8,318 nucleotides of DNA, taken from NCBI GenBank assembly GCA_013041835.1, contig JABDRH010000596.1, positions 1 to 8,318 on the forward strand, read 5' to 3'. A program made the translations under genes and the position numbers. Positions 1 to 7,149 of this stretch are shown in pieces; the first letter of the stretch is position 1, and every line of letters starts with the position of its first letter. The notes beneath the pieces were generated by a model. The model searched no databases. It saw only the letters and a program-made list of their open reading frames with translations, and had not been told where the DNA came from. Source of the stretch: Desulfatitalea sp. GTDB lineage: Bacteria; Desulfobacterota; Desulfobacteria; Desulfobacterales; Desulfosarcinaceae.

Positions 1-1179
1 GACATCGCCGGCGACGAATACGCCGGCGGCGCCCAGCAGCGTATCGTCAGCCACAACAGTGCCATTCGGAGAAAACACGGCGCCGAGGCCCTCGAGGACG
101 TCGGCTTCCACTTTCTGGCCCACCGCCACGATCAGGTGATCCGCTTTATATTCATGGGACTGGCGGCTATCGAATATCGGCCGGATTCCACCGTCGGTTG
201 TCAGTATCCGCGTGACCTTGGACAAGACGATCGAAAGACCGTCCTCTTTTTCTTCGACCTTCGAGATGCCCCAACCGCCGTTAATGTCCACTCCTTCGGC
301 TTCACATTGTTCCAGCTCATGGCCGAAGGCCGGCATGGCATCCTTTTCCTCGATGGCGTAGATGCGAACCTTGCGTGCGCCTCGTCTGACGCACAGCCGC
401 GCTGCGTCCGTGGCCACGTTTCCGCCACCGATCACCACCACCTTGCGGGACAGGGACGCGTCCGGGGACTTGATCATCTCTTGCAGAAACAAAAGTCCCG
501 GTACCAAGTTGTCGTTATCGTACGGGATTTGCGGTAGCAGCGTCGCACCGGATGCGCCGATGGTCAACACCACCGCCGAATATCCACCGGCCATGAGTTT
601 ATCGGCGCCTGGCTTGCCCTGGATCGACATGCCCGTTACAAATTCCACGCCCATGAACGCAAGGCGGCCGAGATCCTCGGCCAGCACCGCCGAAGGAAGG
701 ATGAACCCCGGGATCGCTGACGTGAGCAATCCGTCTACGCGCTGGGTCCTTTCGAACACCGTGACATGGTATCCCTTCCGGATCAACGAATGTGCGGCGG
801 CAAGGCCCGCGGGCCCCGAGCCGATGACCGCGACTTTCTGACACTTTTTTTTCGTACACAAAGGGACTTCATTTTTAACTTCCTCACTGGCCTGCTCCAC
901 GACAAACCGTTTCAACGCGCGTATGGCCACCGGTTGTTCGACCTTGGTGCGGACGCACTCGTTTTCGCAGGGAAAATGGCAGACCCGGCCGCATACGCCC
1001 GGCAAGGCGTTGTTACGGCTCAGGATCCGGTAGGCCTCGTTAAGGTCCCCCATGTAGATGGCCATGATGTAACCGCTGGTATCCGTCCCAATGGGGCACG
1101 CCTGGCGGCACGGCGCCTCGGAAGGTGCCACGGACCAACATTGGTTGTCGAATTGACGTTTTTGTTCGGCATCACTCAT
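1..1179 (-). CDS. GltD-like FAD/NAD(P)H oxidoreductase with N-terminal Fe-S domain (3' end beyond window)
   Basis: Open frame of 393 codons from ATG at 1179 to the window edge with no stop, so the C-terminus is missing. The N-terminus is a cysteine-rich Fer4_20-type domain: C14, C24-x3-CP (C28), then CGRVC-x3-C-x3-C (C63, C67, C71, C75), the pattern of glutamate synthase beta subunit and dihydropyrimidine dehydrogenase, which binds [4Fe-4S] clusters. Next come an FAD-binding GSGPAG (residues 120-125, with E143 at the end of beta-2) and an NAD(P)H-binding GGGNVATDAAR (251-261). The visible sequence ends in VFVAGDV, the start of the C-terminal FAD motif. AGGGGG at 1185-1190 lies 5 nt before the ATG. 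Family knowledge: such proteins pass electrons between NAD(P)H, FAD and Fe-S partners in the cytoplasm. No glutamate synthase large subunit is visible, so calling it GltD would be unsafe; it may be a stand-alone electron-transfer module for a neighbouring enzyme outside the window. Confidence 0.93.
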   Translation of the reverse strand, partial: MSDAEQKRQFDNQCWSVAPSEAPCRQACPIGTDTSGYIMAIYMGDLNEAYRILSRNNALPGVCGRVCHFPCENECVRTKVEQPVAIRALKRFVVEQASEEVKNEVPLCTKKKCQKVAVIGSGPAGLAAAHSLIRKGYHVTVFERTQRVDGLLTSAIPGFILPSAVLAEDLGRLAFMGVEFVTGMSIQGKPGADKLMAGGYSAVVLTIGASGATLLPQIPYDNDNLVPGLLFLQEMIKSPDASLSRKVVVIGGGNVATDAARLCVRRGARKVRIYAIEEKDAMPAFGHELEQCEAEGVDINGGWGISKVEEKEDGLSIVLSKVTRILTTDGGIRPIFDSRQSHEYKADHLIVAVGQKVEADVLEGLGAVFSPNGTVVADDTLLGAAGVFVAGDV

Positions 1180-1240
1180 CGTTTCCCCCTGCTGGAAATA
1201 CTTGTCATGAATGCCTCGATATCAGACAAAGGATCTCGAA

Positions 1241-1258
1241 CGCCCCAACATTGGGGCG
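1241..1258. repeat. 18-bp palindrome upstream of the Fe-S flavoprotein gene
   Basis: Arms CGCCCCAA and TTGGGGCG are perfectly complementary around a 2-base centre (CA). As RNA this would fold as a 7-bp stem with a four-base loop. It sits 61 bp upstream of the start at 1179, in the 231-bp gap between the small gene and the flavoprotein gene. No T-run follows on either strand, so a classical intrinsic terminator is unlikely. An operator for the flavoprotein gene or a transcript-end structure for the small gene are both possible. Confidence 0.5.
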
Positions 1259-1410
1259 CAGCCACCGATAGGAATCCATACAAACCGGTGAAAGAGAAGA
1301 ATTATCGTTTTCCAGATCAACAATAATGAAGAGATGCTTTGTCAGGCAAACCGAATTTCAGCAACAGCAAGGGGAAATTCCACCGACGGTCGAGACTGCC
1401 GAAGTCTATT

Positions 1411-1722
1411 CTATTTTTTTTCCAAAAGCGCCTTGAGGACATTCACCTTGTCTCTCATAATTCGCATTTTTGCCAAGACATTTCGTTCGTCGTTTAGCTG
1501 ACATGCGGCCTTTAGCTCATCCAGGTGGCTCCCCACTTCAAGCTTCATACGCTTTACGTGATCTTCCGTCTTGATCAAAGGTGACAACGCAACGAAAGTG
1601 TCATGAATGCTATCGATTCCATTGAGAATGCTGGGACCCATGTCGTTCTTTTTGGCATAAAAGGAAATTCCTTCCACGTCATCAATATACCCGAGCAATG
1701 TAAAATCATCCAATTCTTCCAT
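1411..1722 (-). CDS. small hypothetical protein, 103 aa
   Basis: I do not recognise this protein. Its reality is supported by a full consensus Shine-Dalgarno (AGGAGG on the minus strand, + positions 1727-1732) four bases before the ATG at 1722. It is acidic at the N-terminus (MEELDD) and strongly charged overall. It has no signal peptide or membrane segment and a predicted helical second half (about 50-103) ending in KALLEKK, so it is probably a small soluble helical protein. One cysteine (in KAACQ) gives no metal motif. It lies on the same strand as the regulator upstream and the flavoprotein downstream, but gaps of 418 and 231 bp argue against tight coupling with either. An accessory or antirepressor-like role near the regulator would be guesswork. 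Confidence 0.62.
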   Translation of the reverse strand: MEELDDFTLLGYIDDVEGISFYAKKNDMGPSILNGIDSIHDTFVALSPLIKTEDHVKRMKLEVGSHLDELKAACQLNDERNVLAKMRIMRDKVNVLKALLEKK

Positions 1723-2140
1723 TTTTCCTCCTATTTTATGTACGGGATTTCACTGCACCTTCGGCCATGTGCTGGGCTAACTGTTTCATCGATATCTGAT
1801 ATTGCGATAATAGGTCTTATATTAATGCTACATTTTTTGGCCACGTCCCTTTGTTTCTGATGCTGGGCAAATCCTTATGCACAATGAAATGCGTATTGCC
1901 AAAGGGCCTGGTAATTACATGGCTGTCAGTCCTTTCATCGTCCTCTCATCAATAGCCGGCTGAGACACCGATGTGGACCCATCCGCGGATGCCTTTCCAC
2001 AATGCATTTATAGTGCCATGAAAGCGATTTGTAGGGTGTAACATTGGCTAACCCAACGTTTTACTATATAAAATTTCTGAAAATGGATTTTATGAGACAG
2101 TTGATAGATGAGCAGAATTTCGGATAATTATAAAAATTGC
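1723..2140. other. 418-bp intergenic region between regulator and small gene
   Basis: No coding region that I can support. It contains the ribosome binding site of the small gene (1727-1732) and a perfect 12-bp palindrome CATCCGCGGATG (1980-1991). The stretch just after the regulator stop is AT-rich but has no clear stem followed by T-run, so I cannot call a terminator. Searching the minus strand for GG-N10-GC gave only one poor candidate around 1985-1998, not a credible sigma54 promoter. No convincing -35/-10 pair was seen for the small gene. Confidence 0.6.
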
Positions 2141-4204
2141 TTACATGTCAGTCGAAAAAGACGGTTCGCGTTGAATTTCCAGATTTTTCATGCGGGATTC
2201 GAGGGTCTTTGGGTTGAGGCCCAACAACCTGGCCGCTCCTCTTTCGCCATAAAGACGGCCGCCGGTTCTGTTCAGGGCGCCGATAATGTGCCGGCGTTGC
2301 ATTTCTTCCATTGTTTCGAAAGGGTCAAGCAGTTGGTCCGCCGGTTCCGGCAATTGTATTCTAAGGGTCTTTTCTTTGGTGATGATCATGGCGCGTTCGA
2401 CCAGGTTTTTCAATTCCCTGATATTACCGGGCCATGCATACTTTTTGAGGGCTTCGATGCTCTTATGGGGAATGTTGTTCATCTCCTTGCCCATGAGCGA
2501 ACAAAATTCTTTGACAAATGCGGCCAACAGAAACGGTATGTCGTCAACCCGTTCACGAAGGGGAGGGACCTGGATGGGGAAGATATTGAGTCTGTAATAA
2601 AGGTCCCGACGAAATTGACCTTCTTTCACGGCTTGTTCAAGGTTGCGATTGGTGGCGGCAATGACCCGTACATTCACGTCGATGGTCTTTGTACTTCCCA
2701 ACCGTTCATATTGGCCTTCCTGAAGAACACGGAGTAGTTTTGGCTGCAGTTCCAAGGGCAGGTCGCCAATTTCATCCAGGAAGATGGTGGATCCGCTCGC
2801 CAACTCAAAACGGCCCATGCGCATGTTCGAGGCACCGGTAAATGCGCCCTTCTCATGACCGAACAACTCACTTTCAATGAGTGTCGGAGGCAGCACCGAG
2901 CAGTTAACCTTTACCATGGGGTGATCCTTTCTCGGGCTCAAGTCGTGAATGGCCTGCGCCACGAGTTCCTTTCCGGTTCCGGTCTCACCGCAAATCAAGA
3001 CGGTGGAAACCGTCTGCGCTACCTGCTCTACCTGATGAAGGACTTTTCGAATGGATTTGCTCTGGCCCACGATGCGGTGATGCTGCTTTTCGAGACGGAT
3101 CTCATCCAAAAGGTAAAGGTTTTCCGCCTGAAGGCGATCCTTAAGCCCCTTGATTTCACGAAGCGAGCTTTGAAGCGCTTCTTCGGCCCGTTTTCTGGAC
3201 AGAGCATTTCCAAACACCTCCGAAACCAAGCGCAGCCGCTCGATCAAAGACGGCGTCCAGTCACATTGGGAGCCATGGGACTCCCATGAGATCCCGCCCA
3301 ACGTGTTGTTTTCCATCCCCAGGGGAAAGACGAGCGCGGATGTGACGCCGATTTTACGAAGGGCGTGCTTCACCTCTCGCAACGTCGGTTCCAGCTCTTC
3401 CACTTTAGAAAAGCTAACGACCTCCCTTTTGAGAAGAAGCTTTTTGAAAAAGTCAGTCTTGCGGGCGATAATCATGTCATGGGGATACATCGCGGGTTCT
3501 TTTTTTACCATTTGCCATACATGGGTAAAATTCAGTGTTTGCTTGTCTTCAGAAAATTCCATGAACGCACTGCGATGAAGGCCCAAGGATTCACATACCA
3601 GTTTCTGTCCCTTTTCGATCTGCGCATCAATTCGCTCAACGGGCAGATTGATGAATATTGTGGACAATTCTGAAATAAGGGTTTCAAATGCCAATCGTTT
3701 TTCGAGAATGGTTTTCCCGTTTTCCCAGTCGTTCGCCATGGATTGCGCGACCGAATCGTTTTGAACCAGCTTTTTGAATGCCAGAATTTGGGCGCGATTC
3801 AGCGCATCGCCGGAAATCTCAATGCGATGCAAAAGTGCCAACAAACGATCCTGCAAGGTTCCCATCTGATTGCGGCGCCAGACGTTTCTGACACCCGTGG
3901 CCGAAATGTTGATCCCTTTTCTCTGCAACAGGGTGCTCATGTTGTGTTTACCCAGGTGGGGATATTTCAAGGAATATCGGACAATGTTTTCCTCCACATC
4001 CCGGGGGATTCGCTTTTTTTCGTGGTTAGCTCCCTTGCGCCTGCTTTGCAGGGCTGCCGGGCCACCTTGGTCAAACGCCGATTTGATCCGGTAATAGGAT
4101 ACCCTGCTAAATCCGGCATTCTTGCACGCCAGGGAAACATTGCCGGTTTCTTCAACAGCTTCCAACAACGCAAGCTTTTCTTCTATGGATCTTTGTTTTC
4201 CCAT
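2141..4204 (-). CDS. sigma54-dependent transcriptional activator: transposase-like HTH, GAF, AAA+, Fis-type HTH (687 aa)
   Basis: Bacterial enhancer-binding protein that would remodel sigma54-RNA polymerase by ATP hydrolysis. Domains from ATG 4204: residues 5-113 resemble the double helix-turn-helix of IS481/IS3-type transposases ([20 protein letters not shown] near 26-45, then EVE-like and [16 protein letters not shown] near 86-101). Residues about 165-335 are a GAF sensor ending in the usual [20 protein letters not shown] segment; a coiled linker follows. The AAA+ domain has Walker A GETGTGKE (406-413), the sigma54 loop GAFTGA (453-458), Walker B FLDE (475-478), arginine fingers in [10 protein letters not shown] (531-540) and WPGNIREL (591-598). 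A Fis-type HTH_8 closes the protein (about 633-675). There is no CheY-like receiver, so control is probably by ligand binding to GAF. A TTG 12 bases upstream is in frame, but the ATG has a weak GGA 7 bases away and starts the HTH cleanly. It is divergent from the flavoprotein/membrane operon whose promoter is sigma54-type. Confidence 0.97.
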   Translation of the reverse strand: MGKQRSIEEKLALLEAVEETGNVSLACKNAGFSRVSYYRIKSAFDQGGPAALQSRRKGANHEKKRIPRDVEENIVRYSLKYPHLGKHNMSTLLQRKGINISATGVRNVWRRNQMGTLQDRLLALLHRIEISGDALNRAQILAFKKLVQNDSVAQSMANDWENGKTILEKRLAFETLISELSTIFINLPVERIDAQIEKGQKLVCESLGLHRSAFMEFSEDKQTLNFTHVWQMVKKEPAMYPHDMIIARKTDFFKKLLLKREVVSFSKVEELEPTLREVKHALRKIGVTSALVFPLGMENNTLGGISWESHGSQCDWTPSLIERLRLVSEVFGNALSRKRAEEALQSSLREIKGLKDRLQAENLYLLDEIRLEKQHHRIVGQSKSIRKVLHQVEQVAQTVSTVLICGETGTGKELVAQAIHDLSPRKDHPMVKVNCSVLPPTLIESELFGHEKGAFTGASNMRMGRFELASGSTIFLDEIGDLPLELQPKLLRVLQEGQYERLGSTKTIDVNVRVIAATNRNLEQAVKEGQFRRDLYYRLNIFPIQVPPLRERVDDIPFLLAAFVKEFCSLMGKEMNNIPHKSIEALKKYAWPGNIRELKNLVERAMIITKEKTLRIQLPEPADQLLDPFETMEEMQRRHIIGALNRTGGRLYGERGAARLLGLNPKTLESRMKNLEIQREPSFSTDM

Positions 4205-4473
4205 GTTTTCGTCCAATTCGAAAATGCATTCAGATTTGAAACGCTATAAAATCCAAACGAAGCCTCGAAATATTGTAACTTAAAAAAAAGACCCCATCAA
4301 GCGATTGTCACACTTCGGGTGCGGTTACGACCCATTTTACGGTGCATGCCATAAATAATTGTGCCGGATTAGGGGCCGTTTGCAAGTCGCATCCGCGCCG
4401 GTGCATATCGGGTGTTTACCTGTGGATGATACGCTGTAGGCGGGCCCAAAGGCAAGCAAGATAGTGCAATTCT

Positions 4474-4502
4474 TTTATGCAGCATCGATGTTTATGCAGC
4501 AT
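4474..4502. promoter_or_regulatory. two exact 12-bp direct repeats, candidate activator binding sites
   Basis: TTTATGCAGCAT occurs at 4474-4485 and again at 4491-4502, start-to-start distance 17 bp. Each copy contains ATGCAGCAT, a dyad of ATGC and GCAT around one base, and the spacer contains the palindrome CATCGATG (4483-4490). They lie about 65-93 bp upstream of the predicted transcription start, within reach for a sigma54 activator. Binding by the divergent regulator is inference from position. Confidence 0.55.
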
Positions 4503-4540
4503 GGGGGAATTCGCGACCGTACAGTTTTTTTAGATAGCCT

Positions 4541-4555
4541 TGGTACAAAATGTGC
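4541..4555 (+). promoter_or_regulatory. sigma54 (-24/-12) promoter of the operon
   Basis: TGGTAC-N5-GTGC compares with the consensus TGGCAC-N5-TTGC. The invariant GG (4542-4543) and GC (4554-4555) are exactly 10 bp apart, the preceding base is T and the following bases are TT, as in strong sites. Transcription would start near 4567, about 140 nt before the first ATG. The adjacent divergent sigma54 activator makes a chance match less likely. Confidence 0.78.
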
Positions 4556-4707
4556 TTGTGGAAACATATGCCAAGCAGATATCGACGACAATTTCATCTT
4601 TTTGCCCCGTATGAAATCAGGTCATTGTAGCAGTTGTTCATCGTTTCCATTTTATTGACAAAAAGACAGTTTGGAACAGGTAATGATTTAAAGGAAAGGA
4701 AATCGAA

Positions 4708-6036
4708 ATGACTGAAAAACTTTCATTTGACGTGGTGGTAATTGGGTCCGGCATGGGAGGAATGTGCGTGGGGGCGCGTTTGGCCCATAAAGGGTATAAG
4801 ACCCTTCTGGTTGAAAGGCTCGACCGTCTGGGCGGAAGGTGTTCGACCGTAGAGGTGGAAGGCTTTCAAAAATCGACCGGGGCGATCCTGACGGCCGGCA
4901 ACAGCGTGGTCGAGGATACCTTTAAGGAGGTGGGCGCCGAATTCGACGTCCGAAAACCGGACCCGCCATGCGTATGGCGGATCAATGGTGAAAATCATGT
5001 CTGGCCGGTCCATGAAGGCTTGATGCATGTGATTCATCTGTGCAGTCAGGACAAAGCGGGTGCGGGACGACTGCTGCAAGCGCTGCAGCGCGCAATCGAG
5101 TGGCAAATACCGATCGGTGATATTACGCTTTATGACTGGATTTTACAATTTACCCAGGATGAAAATATTATTAAGTCTTTCGCTCCACTGCTTCAAGGAT
5201 GGTTGTGTCTGAACATAAAAGAGATCCCGGCCGTTGAGTTCTGTAAATTCATGCGGTATCAGATTGCAAGGCCTTGGGAGGTCGTCCTGCCGGCGAAAGG
5301 GAATCAGGAGACCTTCATGATGCCGCTGGCCAATGTGATTGAGAAAAAAGGGGGCCAGATCTGGAAGCGGGTCGAGGCGGGAAAGATACTCGTAGAGGAT
5401 CATAAAGTCACGGGTGTCGTCCTTAAAACGCCCGACGGTGATCTTCAGATTTCGGCCCAGGCCGTCGTGAGCAATATGGGTCCGAAGAAAACGGTCGAGC
5501 TTACCGGTGAGCAATACTTCGACAAGGCTTATTTGAAAAAGTTGGCGACGATCCGGCCTGTTCCGTTCTTCCTGGACATTTGTGCCGTGAGCGACGAACC
5601 CATGACCGAATACCCGGGAGCCATCATGACCGTCGGCGCCAATAAATTATGCGCCGCCATTTCCCATAGCATGACTTGCCCGGATGTGGCGCCTGCCGGC
5701 AAGCATATTCTCAACGCATACGCCGCCATGCCAAAGCCGGTAACCGGGCCGATCGATGAAGAAAAGGAAATGAAAGAAGCCGTTGAAGAACTCAAGGCGT
5801 TTGTCCCCGGCGTCGCGGAAAAGGGCCGCATCTTATCCATCGACATTTATCAGGGAGAATGGCCAATTTTCCACAGTGTTCCGACGACTGAATTTCCGCA
5901 GAAGACATCGATTAAGGATTTGTATAACGTGGGAGACGGTGTCCGAATATCCGAATTTACCGGGACCACTCTGGCTGCCGAAACCGCTCGCGTGGTCGCG
6001 GAGGATATCCAGATGCGTATTTCCCCTAGTAAATAG
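4708..6036 (+). CDS. phytoene-desaturase-like NAD(P)/FAD-dependent oxidoreductase (442 aa)
   Basis: Flavoprotein of the CrtI/phytoene dehydrogenase-related group (COG1233 type). The N-terminal Rossmann fold has VVVIGSGMGGM with GxGxxG at 13-18, E36 closing beta-2, and the family's DRLGGRCSTVEVEGFQKSTGA segment (39-59). The C-terminus has the FAD-contacting LYNVGDG (405-411) followed by GTTLAAETARVVAEDI. At 442 residues it is somewhat shorter than carotenoid desaturases (about 490-510). No signal peptide or clear membrane helix, so probably cytoplasmic or peripherally membrane-bound. Relatives desaturate, isomerise or saturate isoprenoid and other hydrophobic substrates; the substrate cannot be predicted here. 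AAGGA at 4696-4700 lies 7 nt before the ATG. It is the first gene of the operon, 28 nt before the AveC-like gene, so it probably acts on the same substrate or its product. No phytoene synthase, terpenoid synthase or polyketide gene is in view. Confidence 0.95.
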   Translation: MTEKLSFDVVVIGSGMGGMCVGARLAHKGYKTLLVERLDRLGGRCSTVEVEGFQKSTGAILTAGNSVVEDTFKEVGAEFDVRKPDPPCVWRINGENHVWPVHEGLMHVIHLCSQDKAGAGRLLQALQRAIEWQIPIGDITLYDWILQFTQDENIIKSFAPLLQGWLCLNIKEIPAVEFCKFMRYQIARPWEVVLPAKGNQETFMMPLANVIEKKGGQIWKRVEAGKILVEDHKVTGVVLKTPDGDLQISAQAVVSNMGPKKTVELTGEQYFDKAYLKKLATIRPVPFFLDICAVSDEPMTEYPGAIMTVGANKLCAAISHSMTCPDVAPAGKHILNAYAAMPKPVTGPIDEEKEMKEAVEELKAFVPGVAEKGRILSIDIYQGEWPIFHSVPTTEFPQKTSIKDLYNVGDGVRISEFTGTTLAAETARVVAEDIQMRISPSK

Positions 6037-6050
6037 TTCATTGCATACAT

Positions 6051-6058
6051 CAGGGAGG
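6051..6058 (+). promoter_or_regulatory. ribosome binding site that fixes the AveC-like start
   Basis: CAGGGAGG lies in the 28-nt gap between genes. Two ATGs follow in the same frame: 6059, directly abutting the site and too close, and 6065, at 6 nt. The second is therefore chosen. The frame is open upstream to 5783, but that part overlaps the preceding gene and reads as non-homologous sequence. Confidence 0.8.
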
Positions 6059-6064
6059 ATGAAC

Positions 6065-7147
6065 ATGGCACTGGCTTCTTCTAAAACCTCAGGTATAAAA
6101 TTTTGGTGTTTTCTTGGGATTTTATGGATAGGACTCTGTGTGTATTGCTGGGGGTCTTGGGTGATCAGTGATCATTTCGTTACCAATACCACCGGCCGGG
6201 AGATGGCCACGCCCATGTACGTGTTGCTCGTCAGGGGGGTCGAAGTATTCTCCATCGTATCGACGCTGTTGATCATCGCGTTGTATATCGTCAAACCCCT
6301 AGTCAAGACGGGGAAAATGTCCTGGGACGGCCTGTTTTTTTTGGCCGTCTTGATGTTGTGGATTCAGGAGCCCTGGCTAAACTACACCCAACATCAAATC
6401 CTGTATAGCACCGTGTTTGTCAATTTTGGCTCGTGGTGTGGTTACCTGCCTGGATGGAACAGCCCGAATCCGGAAATCTACCCCGTTCCGATCATCTTTA
6501 CAAGTTTCGCTTATATGTGGATCCTCGCTTTTCCGGCCCTTTTGTTTTCAAATTTCATGCGCTGGATGAAAGCTCGTAAACCGGGTATCAGCGACTTAAA
6601 TCTCATCGGCCTGACTTTTTTAACCATCTGCGTGTTTGATCTCGTCCTGGAAACCTTCATTCTGCGTACCCATATTTTCAATTACGGCAGCACGGTCCCC
6701 AGGCTTTCCCTTTTTGCCGGGAAATACTATCAATTTCCCATCTATGAAATGCTCAGTTGGAGCGCATGTTATCTGGCCTTGGCCTGTCTGCGGTTTTACC
6801 GTGACGATAAAGGGCAATCCTTTGTGGAACGGGGCATCGATCACCTCAGAGCGCCCACCCGGCTCAAGACATTCGTGCGCTGGCTGGCCATCGTGGGGTT
6901 CGCGCAAACGTTCATGTTTTTATCTTACAACGTCCCGTATGCGTTCTGGGGAACCCAAAGCGGCCCCATCCCCGACGATATGCCCGCCTACCAGACGGCC
7001 GGTCTGTGTGGTCCCGGCACCGACTATGACTGTCCGGATTTCGATGTTCCCATTGCCCGCAAAAAATGCCCGACGAACCGCATCTGCCCGGAAGAAACTT
7101 CAAAATTGGAAGGTGATCGTGATCATTTAGCTGCAGGGGAGGAATAA
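6065..7147 (+). CDS. spirocyclase AveC family membrane protein (360 aa)
   Basis: Polytopic membrane protein with about seven hydrophobic helices (near 11-33, 52-76, 87-103, 142-163, 179-200, 226-243, 270-289). Features I associate with the AveC-like family: QEPWLNY (101-107), VNFGSWCGYLPGW (119-131), FDLVLE (191-196), FPIYEML (224-230), VERGID (254-259), YNVP (288-291), and the cysteine-bearing tail AGLCGPGTDYDCP with VPIAR (312-332). AveC itself carries out dehydration and spiroketal formation in avermectin biosynthesis; most family members, including many in actinobacteria, have no known reaction. E102 and the acidic pair D192/E196 in helices are plausible active-site residues, by analogy and position only. 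Two further cysteines in the tail (C335, C341) add to C315 and C323. It is probably co-translated with the next gene, only 2 nt away. The family call rests on remembered motif pattern, not on an alignment search. Confidence 0.85.
   Translation: MALASSKTSGIKFWCFLGILWIGLCVYCWGSWVISDHFVTNTTGREMATPMYVLLVRGVEVFSIVSTLLIIALYIVKPLVKTGKMSWDGLFFLAVLMLWIQEPWLNYTQHQILYSTVFVNFGSWCGYLPGWNSPNPEIYPVPIIFTSFAYMWILAFPALLFSNFMRWMKARKPGISDLNLIGLTFLTICVFDLVLETFILRTHIFNYGSTVPRLSLFAGKYYQFPIYEMLSWSACYLALACLRFYRDDKGQSFVERGIDHLRAPTRLKTFVRWLAIVGFAQTFMFLSYNVPYAFWGTQSGPIPDDMPAYQTAGLCGPGTDYDCPDFDVPIARKKCPTNRICPEETSKLEGDRDHLAAGEE
7135..7143 (+). promoter_or_regulatory. ribosome binding site inside the end of the AveC-like gene
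   Basis: AGGGGAGGA lies within the last codons of the AveC-like gene, 6 nt before the next ATG at 7150. Stop and start are separated by only two bases, which favours translational coupling and a fixed ratio of the two membrane proteins. Confidence 0.8.
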
Positions 7148-7149
7148 CC

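Larger units (their letters stand above)
4205..4707. promoter_or_regulatory. 503-bp divergent control region between regulator and operon
   Basis: Separates the regulator from the plus-strand operon. It holds the sigma54 promoter (4541-4555), two 12-bp direct repeats (4474-4485 and 4491-4502), and a pair of exact CGGTGCAT octamers at 4340-4347 and 4399-4406. ATCAAGCGATTG at 4296-4307 matches the IHF core ATCAA-N4-TTR, with the preceding W position mismatched. The 5' leader from the predicted start near 4567 to the ATG is about 140 nt, with no obvious riboswitch. Small open frames here overlap the promoter and look like noise. I cannot assign the regulator's own promoter. Confidence 0.7.

Noticed and set aside
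136..1326. Several plus-strand frames opposite the Fe-S flavoprotein
   Set aside because: They are antisense shadows of a clearly homologous minus-strand gene with intact motifs.
1980..1991. 12-bp palindrome CATCCGCGGATG
   Set aside because: Perfect but short and isolated; no promoter or repeat nearby gives it a role.
1985..1998. Minus-strand GG-N10-GC match that might be a sigma54 promoter for the small gene
   Set aside because: Outside the invariant pairs it disagrees at several consensus positions in both boxes, and it lies about 260 bp upstream of the small gene.
4205..4216. TTG start giving four extra residues on the regulator
   Set aside because: No ribosome site at a proper distance; ATG 4204 has at least a weak GGA and is the commoner codon.
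2108..4249. Plus-strand frames opposite the sigma54 regulator
   Set aside because: Shadows of a gene with complete GAF, AAA+ and Fis motifs on the other strand.
4295..4307. IHF-like site
   Set aside because: One mismatch to a degenerate consensus, and it lies upstream of the candidate activator sites instead of between them and the promoter.
4464..4658. 64-residue plus-strand frame with several cysteines in the divergent region
   Set aside because: It covers the sigma54 promoter and an activator repeat, starts with GTG without a convincing ribosome site, and resembles no protein.
4671..4688. Second sigma54-like match (TTGGAAC-N-ATGATT)
   Set aside because: The -12 element is GA instead of GC and the start would fall on the ribosome binding site.
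4655..4690. Sigma70-like promoter beginning with TTGACA
   Set aside because: The -35 box is perfect, but no acceptable -10 box exists at 16-18 bp and the start would leave almost no leader before the ribosome site.
5783..6064. N-terminal extension of the AveC-like frame by 94 residues
   Set aside because: It overlaps the flavoprotein gene in another frame, reads as basic nonsense, and the strong ribosome site points to ATG 6065.
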